A stretch of 64,000 nt of DNA, taken from the NCBI GenBank assembly GCA_017531385.1, contig JAFXLD010000103.1, positions 49,843 through 113,842 of the forward strand. The letters are read 5' to 3'. Numbering within the stretch: the first letter of the stretch is position 1; each line of letters begins with the position of its first letter. Shown piece after piece: positions 24,096 to 34,019 of the stretch. This DNA is from Clostridia bacterium (GTDB lineage Bacteria > Bacillota > Clostridia > Oscillospirales > Acutalibacteraceae). The notes beneath the pieces were generated by a model that was not told the DNA's origin, made no database searches, and saw nothing but the letters and a program-made list of their open reading frames with translations. The position numbers and the translations under genes were made by a program.

Positions 24096-25780
24096 CTTTT
24101 TGCGAAAATGCCGCTGATCTGTTCATAATTGCCGAATCCTGTTGCAGTATCATACCACAAGATTCTGACATCACCGTTTTTATCAAGGAGCTTGATGATG
24201 ACTTTCTTATTGTTTTTGGTGTAATTTGCATCAAGAATTCTGAACTCTGATTTTTCATAGAACTTTTTGACAGCATCAAAGTCTGCGTCAACATATTCTT
24301 CCATATTGTCGGAAACGAAAAGAACATCACCGCAGATATGGTTGACAAAACCGAGAAGAATTTTTTGCTCCATTGTAAATTTAAGATTTGAATATCTCAG
24401 GAAGAAAACATCGGGGTCGTTAGTAAACACTCTGCCGTTGAGCTGACGGCGGAAGATTGAGTTGTTCATTGCATTCTGTGCAGACATAATTTCGTTGTTT
24501 ACATGAAGTGTGTTGTAGATTTTGGGTTTATATGAAAGGTCAACGTCGCAGCTGATACGGCAGGCATCAACCTGACCGAATGCAGCACCGAGAGGTACAC
24601 CGCAACCGAGAATAAGCTTGTCACCGCAGCATTCACGAAGGAATTCCATTGCTTCGCACATGATTGTGCCTCTTGTTTTGTTGTTTCTGGGGAACATACA
24701 CTCGCTGTAAAGGAAGTCGAGCTTAACCATGTCATAGCCCCAGTCATTGAGAATAACATCGAAGAAATGCCTGATATATTCTCTTACTTCGGGATTATAG
24801 ATGTCAAGAGTATAAGCACCGCCCCAACCGACACAACCGAGGATGGGCTTGCCTTTTTCATCTCTTATTACCCAATCGGGATGTTCTCTGAATGTTCTTG
24901 ACTTGATCTGAACGCTGAAAGGTGCGATCCAGATACCTGCCATATAACCTTTATCGTGAATACGGTCTGCAACAGCTTTCATGCCGTCGGGGAATTTTGC
25001 GGGGTTGGGATCAAGCCAGTCACCGACAAATGTTTCATAACCGTCATCAATCTGGAAGATGTTTGCATGTTCCTTGATGGGATCCATTGCATCAAGGTCA
25101 CGGTAGATAATATTCTGATCAATCTTCTGGAAGTAGTTGTACCATGATGTGTAACCTGCAAGGTGGTCAATCTTGGGCTTCTTTACTCCCATAAGTTCAA
25201 AATACTTATCGAAAACATAATTTTCGTCACCACTCAGAATAACTACATCATAAAGAGGGTAGTCTGTGTCAATTGTAAGACCTTCAACATCCTTTGCGAT
25301 GGAGAATTTACTGTTGTTCATATCAACGTGGAAAATTGTGTAACCCTGTTTTTCTGAAAGCGAGCCGAGGAAAAGGAAGTTTTCACCGTTCTTTATGTAT
25401 GTATAGCAATGGCTGCGGAAAACACCTTTCAGTTCTTTATCTTCACAGAACCATACGTCTGAAGATGTGCCCGAAAGTTTGATGAAAGGATACATTTTTG
25501 CTAATTTGTTGATACCGTAGTGAATATCATCTTTTGTGTATTCTCTTGAAGTTGTCCATGACTGATAGCCGTTAGAAAAGAACTTGTCATCATCTTTGAA
25601 ATCGTGATCAAATTCAAACCATGCTTTCGTGAGTGTTACGGCTGCCTGGGGTTTGAGAGTGAGCTTTACGGCATCATCAGTAACAGAAAACTCTGCATCA
25701 AGGTGTGCACTTGATGTGCCGGCAAGAAGGAAATCATTGCCGTTATATTTGTATTCGCAAAAAAAACGGGGATTTTTCAT
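24092..25780 (-). CDS. Alpha-galactosidase, glycoside hydrolase family 36
   Basis: Retaining alpha-galactosidase, 562 aa, no signal peptide, so probably cytosolic. IFQIDDGYETFVGDW marks the start of the TIM barrel. The nucleophile is the Asp of MVKLDFLYSE (about 352) and the acid/base the Asp of CRISCDVDL (about 412). Length is shorter than the 700-residue tetrameric GH36 enzymes and fits the shorter subgroup. It leads an operon with two glycosyltransferases, an unusual partnership that could mean trimming and rebuilding of a galactose-containing glycan. Confidence 0.9.
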   Translation of the reverse strand: MKNPRFFCEYKYNGNDFLLAGTSSAHLDAEFSVTDDAVKLTLKPQAAVTLTKAWFEFDHDFKDDDKFFSNGYQSWTTSREYTKDDIHYGINKLAKMYPFIKLSGTSSDVWFCEDKELKGVFRSHCYTYIKNGENFLFLGSLSEKQGYTIFHVDMNNSKFSIAKDVEGLTIDTDYPLYDVVILSGDENYVFDKYFELMGVKKPKIDHLAGYTSWYNYFQKIDQNIIYRDLDAMDPIKEHANIFQIDDGYETFVGDWLDPNPAKFPDGMKAVADRIHDKGYMAGIWIAPFSVQIKSRTFREHPDWVIRDEKGKPILGCVGWGGAYTLDIYNPEVREYIRHFFDVILNDWGYDMVKLDFLYSECMFPRNNKTRGTIMCEAMEFLRECCGDKLILGCGVPLGAAFGQVDACRISCDVDLSYKPKIYNTLHVNNEIMSAQNAMNNSIFRRQLNGRVFTNDPDVFFLRYSNLKFTMEQKILLGFVNHICGDVLFVSDNMEEYVDADFDAVKKFYEKSEFRILDANYTKNNKKVIIKLLDKNGDVRILWYDTATGFGNYEQISGIFAKR

Positions 25781-25812
25781 TGTGTGTAAAACTCCTTTTT
25801 CTATTTTTTTAT

Positions 25813-25841
25813 ATTATGTAACATTTTGTAAAAAATGTCAA
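25813..25841 (-). promoter_or_regulatory. Promoter of the GH36 operon
   Basis: TTGACA, 17-base spacer, CATAAT on the minus strand, 33 bases upstream of the GH36 start. Its -35 box overlaps the stop codon of the upstream carboxypeptidase gene. Confidence 0.75.
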
Positions 25842-27091
25842 GGTTGACGCCAGAAGTAAGAGAACGCTGTATTGTAAAGACTTGTCAGGTCAGAATATCT
25901 GCCGTATTTACTGGGACAGTTGTATACAACTGCTACGAACGTTTTGGTCTTGTTTGTAGCACTGATGTGCTTTTTCGCAACAGTTACAAGACACTGACCT
26001 GCCTGAGAATGTGATCCGGTTTTCATGCCGACCATATAGGGGTAATATCTGTCGCTGTAAGGATTTATGGTTTCATTTGAGTTTGTGTATGAAATTTTTC
26101 CGCCGGACTCAAAATATGCTGTTACCCAGGGTTCGCATACGATATCCCTTATGAGTCTGAAAGAATATGCTTTCGTTGTCATAATTGTCATATCGTATGC
26201 CGAAGTGTAATGATTACTGTTGGGGAAACCGTCGGGATTTGCAAAGTGCGAATCATTCATTCCCAGCTTTTTTGTGTATGTGTTCATCATGCTGACGAAG
26301 TGGGAAAGTGCTTTCTGAGCAGACATGTTCGGATTTCCGGTTGCGACTCTTGCAACATGAACAGCAATAGTATAAGCAGCATCGCAGCCTGACGGTGCAA
26401 GAAGGCATTTGAGAATTTCTTTGAATTTTATTCTCTGACCGACACGAAGTCCTGCTCTGCTTGTGTTTGTTTCAACAAGATACTGTTCGTTTCCTACTGT
26501 CAGAACATAGTCGGCACTTAAGTATTCACAGCCGAGAACAGCGGTTATAACCTTTGTTGTGCTGGCAGGGTGCATTCTCGAGTGCATATTCTTTCCGTAA
26601 AGAATTTTATCGTTATCATAATCGTAAAGCACCGCTGCTCTGGCATAACTTGTTTTGAAAAGTGAATTTGTTTCAACGGTGTATTTTCTGTTTTCATCAG
26701 TGAGTACGGTTGTTGTTTCAGGTGGCTTTGTTGTGGTTTCCGGGGGTAATGTGGTTTCCGGTGCATACGGGTCAAGATTTGCACTCAGTCTTAAAACAAA
26801 ACGCGCATCCTGGGATGTTATATTGCCGTCACCGTTATAATCTGCAAAAGTCATACGGTAGCTGTCCACAGAAATAAGTTTTGCGGCAATTCTTAAAATC
26901 ATTCTTGCATCAGCCGCTGTTATTTTGCCGTTTAAATCAGCATCGCCTTTAAGAATTTCGTTTTCTGAATCTGAAGATGTTGTTTCTTCTTCTGTTGCAG
27001 ATAATATTTCTTCTGCAAAAACAGAAAAACTTCCTGTTACAAATAATATTGCAGTCAACAAAAATGTGATAATTCTATTGATTGTTTTCAT
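25838..27091 (-). CDS. Dockerin-bearing D-Ala-D-Ala carboxypeptidase
   Basis: Penicillin-binding serine peptidase of family S11, 417 aa. In order: signal peptide (to about 26, VFA-EE), acidic linker, a two-repeat dockerin (about 48-107; LNGKITAADARMILR, GDGNITSQDARFVLR), a Pro-Thr linker (111-130, PETT units) and the catalytic domain. S177-T-T-K180 holds the nucleophile, and KTG is in MVGMKTGSHSQ (about 360). The SxN motif reads S234-G-C236, so the usual Asn is Cys. It would trim D-Ala from peptidoglycan side chains outside the cell. A dockerin N-terminal to a wall carboxypeptidase is unusual. The gene starts 12 bases after rlmD. Confidence 0.9.
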   Translation of the reverse strand: MKTINRIITFLLTAILFVTGSFSVFAEEILSATEEETTSSDSENEILKGDADLNGKITAADARMILRIAAKLISVDSYRMTFADYNGDGNITSQDARFVLRLSANLDPYAPETTLPPETTTKPPETTTVLTDENRKYTVETNSLFKTSYARAAVLYDYDNDKILYGKNMHSRMHPASTTKVITAVLGCEYLSADYVLTVGNEQYLVETNTSRAGLRVGQRIKFKEILKCLLAPSGCDAAYTIAVHVARVATGNPNMSAQKALSHFVSMMNTYTKKLGMNDSHFANPDGFPNSNHYTSAYDMTIMTTKAYSFRLIRDIVCEPWVTAYFESGGKISYTNSNETINPYSDRYYPYMVGMKTGSHSQAGQCLVTVAKKHISATNKTKTFVAVVYNCPSKYGRYSDLTSLYNTAFSYFWRQP

Positions 27092-27103
27092 TTTTTTCTC
27101 CTT

Positions 27104-28264
27104 CTATTTTGTCAGTAAAATTATATTTTCAATGTGTCTTGTATGTGGAAACATATCAAACGGTCTGCAGGCTCTGACTTTATAGCCGTGCTTGACAAGA
27201 TGGTGAACATCTCTTGCCTGTGTTTCAATATTACAGGAAATATAAACGATTTTTTCGGGTGAAAGAGCAATTGCCGCATCAAGAAATTCTCTTGAACAGC
27301 CGGCTCTGGGAGGGTCTGTGAAAAGTACATCAATATGTTCGCCGTCAGACGCGAGATTCTGCATGAATTCACCTGCATCAAGTGCGAAAAATCTTATATT
27401 TTTAATGTTGTTGAGCTTTGCATTTACTATGGCATCTTTTACAGCATCTTTATTGAGTTCTGTGCCGATTACATTCTTTGCTTTTTCACTTGCCGCAATG
27501 CCTATCGTACCGATTCCGCAGTAGGCATCAATAACGGTTTCATTTCCCGTAAGCCCTGCAAGATTGATTGCACAGTTATACAGTTTTTCAGTCTGTACGG
27601 GATTTATCTGATAAAATGATTTCGGCGAAATTCTGAATCTTTTACCGCAAAGGATATCCTCAATATAACCGTTGCCGTAAAGCACTTTCTGTGCATCTCC
27701 CAGCACCATACTTGTGAATTTGTTGTTGATATTCTGAACGATAGTGGTGATTTCCGGATGGATTGAAACGAGCTTTTCGATAAAATGATTTTTACCGGGG
27801 AAAACAGGTGTTGATGTAACCATGACAACCATCACTTCACCTGTGATGAATCCTCTTCGTATCAGAACATGACGCAAAAAGCCCTTTTCCGTATGCTCGT
27901 TATAAGCGGTGAGCTTGAAGTCTTTCAGAAGCTGTCGGATTGTGACAATGATTTTGTCAGCAGTTTCATCCTCAAGCTGGCATGAATCAACTTTTACGAT
28001 ATTATGGGTGCTTGACTGATAAACACCCGAAATAATCATACCGCTTCTCGTTGTTCCGAAAGCGGCACTGACTTTATTTCTGTAATGATAGGGATTTTCC
28101 ATACCCTCAATGGGAGCTACACGGCAGTATTTTGCAAAGAGTTTTACAACACTTGCCTGTTTGAATGCTTTCTGACGGTCATAGGTCATATTCTGAAGTT
28201 GACAGCCGCCGCATTTTCCCGCAACAGGGCACTTTGAATCTTTATTTTCTTTATAGTTTTTCAT
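27104..28264 (-). CDS. rlmD: 23S rRNA (uracil-C5)-methyltransferase, RlmD type
   Basis: Methylates C5 of a uridine in 23S rRNA (U1939 in RlmD; RlmCD of Firmicutes also does U747). Residues C12, C18 and C21 (CPVAGKCGGCQLQ) are three of the four Fe-S ligands. The SAM site is DAYCGIGTIGIAA, the catalytic motif is DPPRAGCSREF, and the nucleophile is the Cys of YISCNIETQARD. No N-terminal TRAM domain is seen at 386 aa. The ATG at 28264 is used; 18 more bases lead to an in-frame TTG without a clear ribosome site. Confidence 0.9.
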   Translation of the reverse strand: MKNYKENKDSKCPVAGKCGGCQLQNMTYDRQKAFKQASVVKLFAKYCRVAPIEGMENPYHYRNKVSAAFGTTRSGMIISGVYQSSTHNIVKVDSCQLEDETADKIIVTIRQLLKDFKLTAYNEHTEKGFLRHVLIRRGFITGEVMVVMVTSTPVFPGKNHFIEKLVSIHPEITTIVQNINNKFTSMVLGDAQKVLYGNGYIEDILCGKRFRISPKSFYQINPVQTEKLYNCAINLAGLTGNETVIDAYCGIGTIGIAASEKAKNVIGTELNKDAVKDAIVNAKLNNIKNIRFFALDAGEFMQNLASDGEHIDVLFTDPPRAGCSREFLDAAIALSPEKIVYISCNIETQARDVHHLVKHGYKVRACRPFDMFPHTRHIENIILLTK

Positions 28265-28295
28265 CAGTAAATTTCCAATCAAAAATATTAATATA

Positions 28296-28324
28296 AATAT
28301 ATCATAATTTTAATAAATTTTCAA
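28296..28324 (-). promoter_or_regulatory. Promoter of rlmD and the carboxypeptidase gene
   Basis: TTGAAA, 17-base spacer, TATATT on the minus strand, about 32 bases before rlmD. It lies back to back with the beta-galactosidase promoter. Confidence 0.6.
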
Positions 28325-28332
28325 TTAAAGAA

Positions 28333-28361
28333 TTGAAAAAAATATCGTCATATGTTACAAT
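28333..28361 (+). promoter_or_regulatory. Promoter of the GH2/GNAT-GH78 operon
   Basis: TTGAAA, 17-base spacer, TACAAT, 30 bases before the start at 28391. Confidence 0.65.
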
Positions 28362-28390
28362 ATTTTAAATTGTACATGGAGGTACATTTT

Positions 28391-31300
28391 ATGAAATACA
28401 CATTACAGAAGAAAAACTACAGAAATTTTAAAATTTTCAGAGATAACATCACTGAACCAAGAGCTTATTTTATTCCTTATGCAAAGCTTGATACTCTTAA
28501 AAATACCGATGTCAGAAAGGAAAGATTTTCCTCAGACATGGTGACCTGTCTTTCAGGTGAATGGGATTTTAAATTCTATAATCATTGTGCAAAAGTGCCT
28601 GATGAAATGGACACTTCATATTTAAGATTTGATAAAGTAACTGTTCCTTCCACATGGCAGAGAACAGGCTATATGGAGCCTGTTTATCTTAACTGTCCTT
28701 ATGAATTCCAGCTGCCCCCTCCTGCTATTCCCGAGGATATGACAGCAGGTATTTACAGAAAGAAATTCGATGTTGCCGATATGGATAAAAACTATATTCT
28801 CACTTTCCTCGGTGCTGCAAATAACATCGAAGTGTATCTCAACGGTGCTTATATCGGTTATTCCGAAGGCTCACACAATACTGCCGAATTTGATATCACA
28901 TCAAAACTTGTTGAAGGCACAAATGAGCTTGTTGTTCTCATGTACAGATGGTGTACGGGTACATACCTTGAGTGTCAGGATATGTTCCGTGAAACAGGTA
29001 TTTTCAGAGATGTGCTCCTTACCGCTTACGATAAATCATATATCTATGATTATGCCGTTTCATCAGTGAAAAACGGTGATAAATACGATATGACCTGTGA
29101 TGTTGAAGTTCCCTCTTACGGCGAAGGCTGTACGGTCAAGGTTTCTCTTTTTGACGGTGAAAAGGAAATCGCATCTGCCGAGCAGAAAGCTTCACAGAAG
29201 ATGACTTTCAGGTTCGATGCACTTGATGTTACCGAGTGGAACGCAGAAGTGCCATATCTTTACACTGTTTTCGTAACTCTTTATCAGAACGGTGAAGAGG
29301 TTATGTCACTGCGTAACTATACAGGTTTCAAGACAGTTGAAATTATCGGTAATGTATTTTATTTCAACGGAAAGAAAATAAAGTTCAAGGGTGTTAATCA
29401 CCATGACTCCCATCCCGTAACAGGCTATGTTATGAGTCATGAAGACCTTGAAAAAGATATAAAGCTCATGAAGGAGCTTAATGTCAACTCCGTAAGAACA
29501 TCGCATTATCCTCCCGATCCTTTCTTTATCACTCTTTGCGATATTTACGGTCTTTATGTTGTTGACGAAGCAGATATCGAAACTCACGGTGCATGGGAAG
29601 TATGCAATGAGGATGATAACGGTATCAGCCATGACATCAAGTGGCAGTACCACTATGTTGACAGAGTAATGAGAATGTACAAGCGTGACAGAAGCCATAC
29701 CTCCGTTACAATGTGGTCATTGGGTAATGAAGCCGGTGGCTACAAATGTCAGGATAAGTGCTATGAATACCTCAAGGCACAGGGAACTCCCATTCCTGTT
29801 CATTATGAAGGTGTTGTAAGAACAAAGAGAATTGCTTATGATGTTGTTTCAGAAATGTATCCTCATCAGGATGAAGTAAAACAGGTAGGTGAAGGTGTTT
29901 ACGATACCAAAGGTAAGCACGAAGGTAAATATCGTGGCAGCAGAAAGAATATTCTGAAGAATTATTGTGAGAAGCCGTATTTCCTTTGTGAATATGTTCA
30001 TGCAATGGGTGTAGGACCCGGTGCTATGGAAGAATACTGGGATCTTTTCTATAAACATGACAATCTCATGGGCGGTTGCATCTGGGAATGGGTAGATCAT
30101 GCTGTTTACCATGCTCCCGATGATCCGAAATATCCCTATCAGTACACATATGGTGGTGACCATAAAGAAAAGCGTCACGACGGTAATTTCTGTGTTGACG
30201 GTCTTATGTATCCTGACAGAACACCTCACACAGGCGCTCTTCAGATGAAAGAGATTTACCGTCCTGTCAGAGTTGAATCTGCAGACGGAAATATTTTCAG
30301 ATTCACAAACACTAACAGATTCAGAAACGCTTCATATCTTACAATGAAATGGGTTCTTGAGAGAAACGGTGTAGCTTACGATAACGGCACAGTTGCTCTT
30401 GATATTGAGCCCGAAGCAACAATGGAGCTTGAGATTGATTATAAAGAAATCAACAAAGATAATGATTTCATAATCAATTTTATCTGCTTTGACGGCGACA
30501 GAGAAATTTCAAAAGAGCAGATAATTCTCAACGATGTTTCCGTTACTTATGACCTTTATAAGACAGGTAAAATCGGTGTTGAATCAGACGGTCACAAAGT
30601 CAAAGTCAAGTTTGACGGAGGTGAGGCTGTATTCAGTGCTGAAAACGGAAATATTGTTTCCTATAAAATGAACAAAAAAGAATATCTCAATCAGAAACCT
30701 GCTTGTGGCACTAAAGGTTTTGTTCCCAATGTTTTCAGAGCACCTCTTGATAACGACAGAAATCTTGCAGAAAAATGGAATAAGATGAAACTTGACGATG
30801 TAACAATTGTGCTTGATTCATTTGATGTATGTCTTGACGGTAACTGTGCATCTGTTATGTCTGTTTACAACATAAAGGGCGGTAAAAAAGACCTGTTTGA
30901 ATGTATGGTCGATTACACAATTTCTCCAGTCGGTGAAATGAAAGTCAGAGCTGTGCTCAATAAGGTTATTGATGAAAAAATCGACCTTCCCAGATTCGGT
31001 ATGACAGTTGAGCTTCCTGCAGAATTTACAGAGGTTGAGTATTATGGCAGAGGTTCAGCCGAAAATCTGCCCGACTTCAAAGCTCAGGCTCCCATCGGTA
31101 TTTATAAATCAACAGTTCATGAAATGCATGAACCCTATATCATGCCTCAGGACAACAGCGAGCATTGCAATGTCAAGTGGCTTGATATTTCAGATAATGA
31201 CGGTCATTCAATCCGTGTTTATGCAGAAGAAAGATTTGCTTTCAATATCCATGATTATACACAGGATAATCTTTATAAAGCAAAGCATCAGGAGGATATT

Positions 31301-31444
31301 GTTTCTGTTGACTCTTCTGTACTTACAATTGACGGTTATGTAAGAGGTACAGGAACAAACAGCTGCGGTCCTGCAACTCTCCCTGAGTATGTAATTGATG
31401 AAGACAGTATGCTTATTTTTGAGTTTACTTTTGTAACGGAGTGA
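28391..31444 (+). CDS. Beta-galactosidase, glycoside hydrolase family 2 (LacZ type)
   Basis: Retaining beta-galactosidase of full LacZ length (1017 aa), cytosolic. Domains in order: sugar-binding jelly roll (about 40-205, with LSGEWDFKFY and VPSTWQRTGY), Ig-like domain, TIM barrel (about 310-610), a second Ig-like domain and the C-terminal Bgal_small_N domain (about 740-1015). GVNHHDSHP, SHYPPDP and DEADIETHG are conserved; the acid/base Glu is in WSLGNEAGG (about 445) and the nucleophile Glu in LCEYVHAMG (about 534). The ATG at 28391 follows GGAGG. It is 4 bases from the GNAT-GH78 gene. Confidence 0.93.
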   Translation: MKYTLQKKNYRNFKIFRDNITEPRAYFIPYAKLDTLKNTDVRKERFSSDMVTCLSGEWDFKFYNHCAKVPDEMDTSYLRFDKVTVPSTWQRTGYMEPVYLNCPYEFQLPPPAIPEDMTAGIYRKKFDVADMDKNYILTFLGAANNIEVYLNGAYIGYSEGSHNTAEFDITSKLVEGTNELVVLMYRWCTGTYLECQDMFRETGIFRDVLLTAYDKSYIYDYAVSSVKNGDKYDMTCDVEVPSYGEGCTVKVSLFDGEKEIASAEQKASQKMTFRFDALDVTEWNAEVPYLYTVFVTLYQNGEEVMSLRNYTGFKTVEIIGNVFYFNGKKIKFKGVNHHDSHPVTGYVMSHEDLEKDIKLMKELNVNSVRTSHYPPDPFFITLCDIYGLYVVDEADIETHGAWEVCNEDDNGISHDIKWQYHYVDRVMRMYKRDRSHTSVTMWSLGNEAGGYKCQDKCYEYLKAQGTPIPVHYEGVVRTKRIAYDVVSEMYPHQDEVKQVGEGVYDTKGKHEGKYRGSRKNILKNYCEKPYFLCEYVHAMGVGPGAMEEYWDLFYKHDNLMGGCIWEWVDHAVYHAPDDPKYPYQYTYGGDHKEKRHDGNFCVDGLMYPDRTPHTGALQMKEIYRPVRVESADGNIFRFTNTNRFRNASYLTMKWVLERNGVAYDNGTVALDIEPEATMELEIDYKEINKDNDFIINFICFDGDREISKEQIILNDVSVTYDLYKTGKIGVESDGHKVKVKFDGGEAVFSAENGNIVSYKMNKKEYLNQKPACGTKGFVPNVFRAPLDNDRNLAEKWNKMKLDDVTIVLDSFDVCLDGNCASVMSVYNIKGGKKDLFECMVDYTISPVGEMKVRAVLNKVIDEKIDLPRFGMTVELPAEFTEVEYYGRGSAENLPDFKAQAPIGIYKSTVHEMHEPYIMPQDNSEHCNVKWLDISDNDGHSIRVYAEERFAFNIHDYTQDNLYKAKHQEDIVSVDSSVLTIDGYVRGTGTNSCGPATLPEYVIDEDSMLIFEFTFVTE

Positions 31445-31448
31445 TAAA

Positions 31449-34001
31449 ATGTCTGAAATCAGAATTGTCAAGGGTGAAACTGTCAGTGATTTAAGAAAAG
31501 AAGTTTTTGCTCTTGAACAGGGATATCCTGAAGATAAACTTTTTGATGATAAAGAAAATTCAGCCGATTTTCTTGCCTGTTTTTATATGGGCAAGGCAGT
31601 CGGCTGCGGCCGTTTCTATAAAGAGAATGAAACGGACTATCATATAGACAATATTGCATTCGGAAAAGAGATGCGGGGTAAGGGAATGGGCAGAAAGCTT
31701 GTTCTCTCTCTTGTCGACGAATGTAAGAAAATGGGTGCCCAGCGTGTTACCGTAAACGCAAGGGCAGATGCAGTTAAGTTTTATGAAAAATGCGGTTTTG
31801 CAGTCTGCGGATGTGAATTTACCGATGAAAATTTCAGCCGTGTACCTATGGTGAAATCATTTGAATTTGACTCTTGCAGTTATGTTATGACAGAAGACGG
31901 TATACATGCCTTTTATGTCAGAAAAACATTTAACTGTGCAAATGTGGCTTCTGCAATTGTCAGAATCAATGCAATGGGCTTTGTTGAGCCGTATTTCAAC
32001 TGTGAAAAGCTCACTGATGAAATGTTTATCCCTGCATGGACAAATTATGAAAAGCGTGATTTGTCCGTCGTTGAGTTTCCCATTTATGACACAATGACGC
32101 AGCGCAGATATTATCTTGAGTATGATATAACCGATAAAATTTCAGAGAAAAATGCTCTTGTGCTTCATGTTGGCAACGGCTGGTACTGTCAGACAGAAAA
32201 CGATGCTGAAAAAATGCCTAAATGGGGTGACCCGAAAGTCATTTTTAAAGTCATTCTCACAATGAAAGACGGCTCTGTCAGGGAAATCAATTCAGATGCT
32301 TCGGCACTCTGGAAAGAAAGCTATATCAAAAGAACAAATATATATATCAATGAAACAATCGACGGCAGAGATTATGATGAAACTCTGCTGACTGCTTCTT
32401 ATGACGATTCTGATTGGAAGCCCGTCAACGAAGTGGCCGTTGAACCCTGCGTTATGGTGAAGCAGTTCTTCAGTGGTGACAAATTCGATTTCAGCCTTGA
32501 AGGCAAACTTATTGCAGATGATGAAAGAGGCAAGCTCTATGACCTTTGTGCCGATGAATCGGGACTCTGGATTGTCCGTTTTGATGACGATGCAAAACCG
32601 GGCGATGAAGCTTATGTTTCATTCTCTGAGAGAATTGACGAAAACGGCGATTTTCTTCTTCGGCATACAGGCGGTGACTGGAGACTGCAGAAAGATATAT
32701 ACATCTGCGGTGAAACAAAGAGAGAATTCAGTCCCGTATTTACATGGAGAGCAGGTCGTTACATAAGGGTAGAGGGCAAGGCAAGTCTTGTAAGGTTTGA
32801 TGTCGTTTATTCTCCCGTACCCGTTACGGCTGAACTTACAACAAGCAATGAAAATCTCAGATGGTTTTTTGATGCTTATTGCAACACACAGAAGTGCAAT
32901 ATTCACGGCATGATCCCCTCTGACTGTCCTCACCGTGAAAGACTCGGTTATACGGGTGACGGTCAGCTCTGCTCAGCTGCAGGAATGACTATATTTGACA
33001 GTGAAAAGATGTACCGCAAGTGGCTTGATGATATTGCAGACTGTCAGGATATCTGGGGCGGTCATGTTCAGCATACGGCACCGTTCTACGGCGGTGGCGG
33101 AGGTCCCGGAGGCTGGGGCGGTGCAATGGTTATCGTTCCCTGGAATTTCTATAAAAAATTCGGTGACAAAGAGATCCTCTCTAAATACTATCTCAGAATG
33201 AAAAAATATCTTGACTATATGCAGTCAAGATGTGATGATAATATTGTTATGAGAGAAGAAGAGGGAGGCTGGTGCCTCGGTGACTGGTGCGCTCCCGATA
33301 ATATCAATCTCATTCCCGAACCTTTTATAAATACATATTTCTTTATAAAATGTTGTATTCTTACAAAGAAATCGGCAGAAATTCTCGGATTTACCGATGA
33401 TATGAAAGCACTTGACGATAAGATTAAAGTTCTGTCAGAAGCATTCTGCCGTGAATATTATAATGCGGAAGCTTCATCATTCTATGACGGTATTCAGGGT
33501 GCAGATGCATTTGCATTGGATATCGGTCTCGGTGATGAAAAAACACTCGAAAATCTTGTTTCTCATTATGAAGCACTCGGTGAGTATGATACGGGAATTT
33601 TCGGCACGGATATTGTCACAAGAGTCTTGTTTGAGAACGGCTACGGTGAACTTGCGTTCAGACTTATGACAGGTGACGGTGAAATTTCATTTGCAAACAT
33701 GAAACGCACAGGCACAAATACTCTGTGGGAAAACTGGGACGGTTGCGACTCACTTTCACATCCCATGTTCGGCGCTGCGAGTGAGTATATTTTCAATTAC
33801 ATTCTCGGTATCAGGCAGACCGAAAATTCAGCAGGTTATACGGAAGTTGAAATAAATCCTGCAGACATTCCCGGATGCGGAGATATTTCAGGCAGTATCA
33901 TGACTAAAAAAGGCAAAATTTCCGTTGATGTCCGTTATATTGACGGTGAGAAACAGTTCACATACTCTTTGCCTGACGGCATAAAACTTTGCAATCAATA
34001 A
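31449..34001 (+). CDS. GNAT acetyltransferase fused to GH78 alpha-L-rhamnosidase
   Basis: One uninterrupted 850-residue reading frame with two domains that are normally separate. Residues 1-138 are a GNAT acyl-CoA-dependent N-acetyltransferase of the ElaA/YjdJ-like kind: EVFALEQGYPEDKLFDD, the acetyl-CoA loop R76-GKGMG-81, and KFYEKCGFAVCG. Residues about 139-850 are an alpha-L-rhamnosidase of GH78: jelly-roll modules, then IPSDCPHRERLGYTGDGQ (about 487-504), which carries the catalytic acidic residues, SEKMYRKWLDDI, and the (alpha/alpha)6 barrel ending in GTNTLWENWDG. No linker and no signal peptide, so the protein is cytosolic. It is in an operon with the GH2 enzyme, suggesting breakdown of a galactose/rhamnose glycan. 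The acetyl acceptor is unknown. Confidence 0.85.
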   Translation: MSEIRIVKGETVSDLRKEVFALEQGYPEDKLFDDKENSADFLACFYMGKAVGCGRFYKENETDYHIDNIAFGKEMRGKGMGRKLVLSLVDECKKMGAQRVTVNARADAVKFYEKCGFAVCGCEFTDENFSRVPMVKSFEFDSCSYVMTEDGIHAFYVRKTFNCANVASAIVRINAMGFVEPYFNCEKLTDEMFIPAWTNYEKRDLSVVEFPIYDTMTQRRYYLEYDITDKISEKNALVLHVGNGWYCQTENDAEKMPKWGDPKVIFKVILTMKDGSVREINSDASALWKESYIKRTNIYINETIDGRDYDETLLTASYDDSDWKPVNEVAVEPCVMVKQFFSGDKFDFSLEGKLIADDERGKLYDLCADESGLWIVRFDDDAKPGDEAYVSFSERIDENGDFLLRHTGGDWRLQKDIYICGETKREFSPVFTWRAGRYIRVEGKASLVRFDVVYSPVPVTAELTTSNENLRWFFDAYCNTQKCNIHGMIPSDCPHRERLGYTGDGQLCSAAGMTIFDSEKMYRKWLDDIADCQDIWGGHVQHTAPFYGGGGGPGGWGGAMVIVPWNFYKKFGDKEILSKYYLRMKKYLDYMQSRCDDNIVMREEEGGWCLGDWCAPDNINLIPEPFINTYFFIKCCILTKKSAEILGFTDDMKALDDKIKVLSEAFCREYYNAEASSFYDGIQGADAFALDIGLGDEKTLENLVSHYEALGEYDTGIFGTDIVTRVLFENGYGELAFRLMTGDGEISFANMKRTGTNTLWENWDGCDSLSHPMFGAASEYIFNYILGIRQTENSAGYTEVEINPADIPGCGDISGSIMTKKGKISVDVRYIDGEKQFTYSLPDGIKLCNQ

Positions 34002-34019
34002 ACTGTGAGGAATCATTAA

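Noticed and set aside
31449-34001. Frameshift-made fusion of two separate genes
   Set aside because: No stop or frame change is visible at the GNAT-GH78 junction, and no ribosome site precedes the Met codons near residue 147. It remains a point to confirm in reads.
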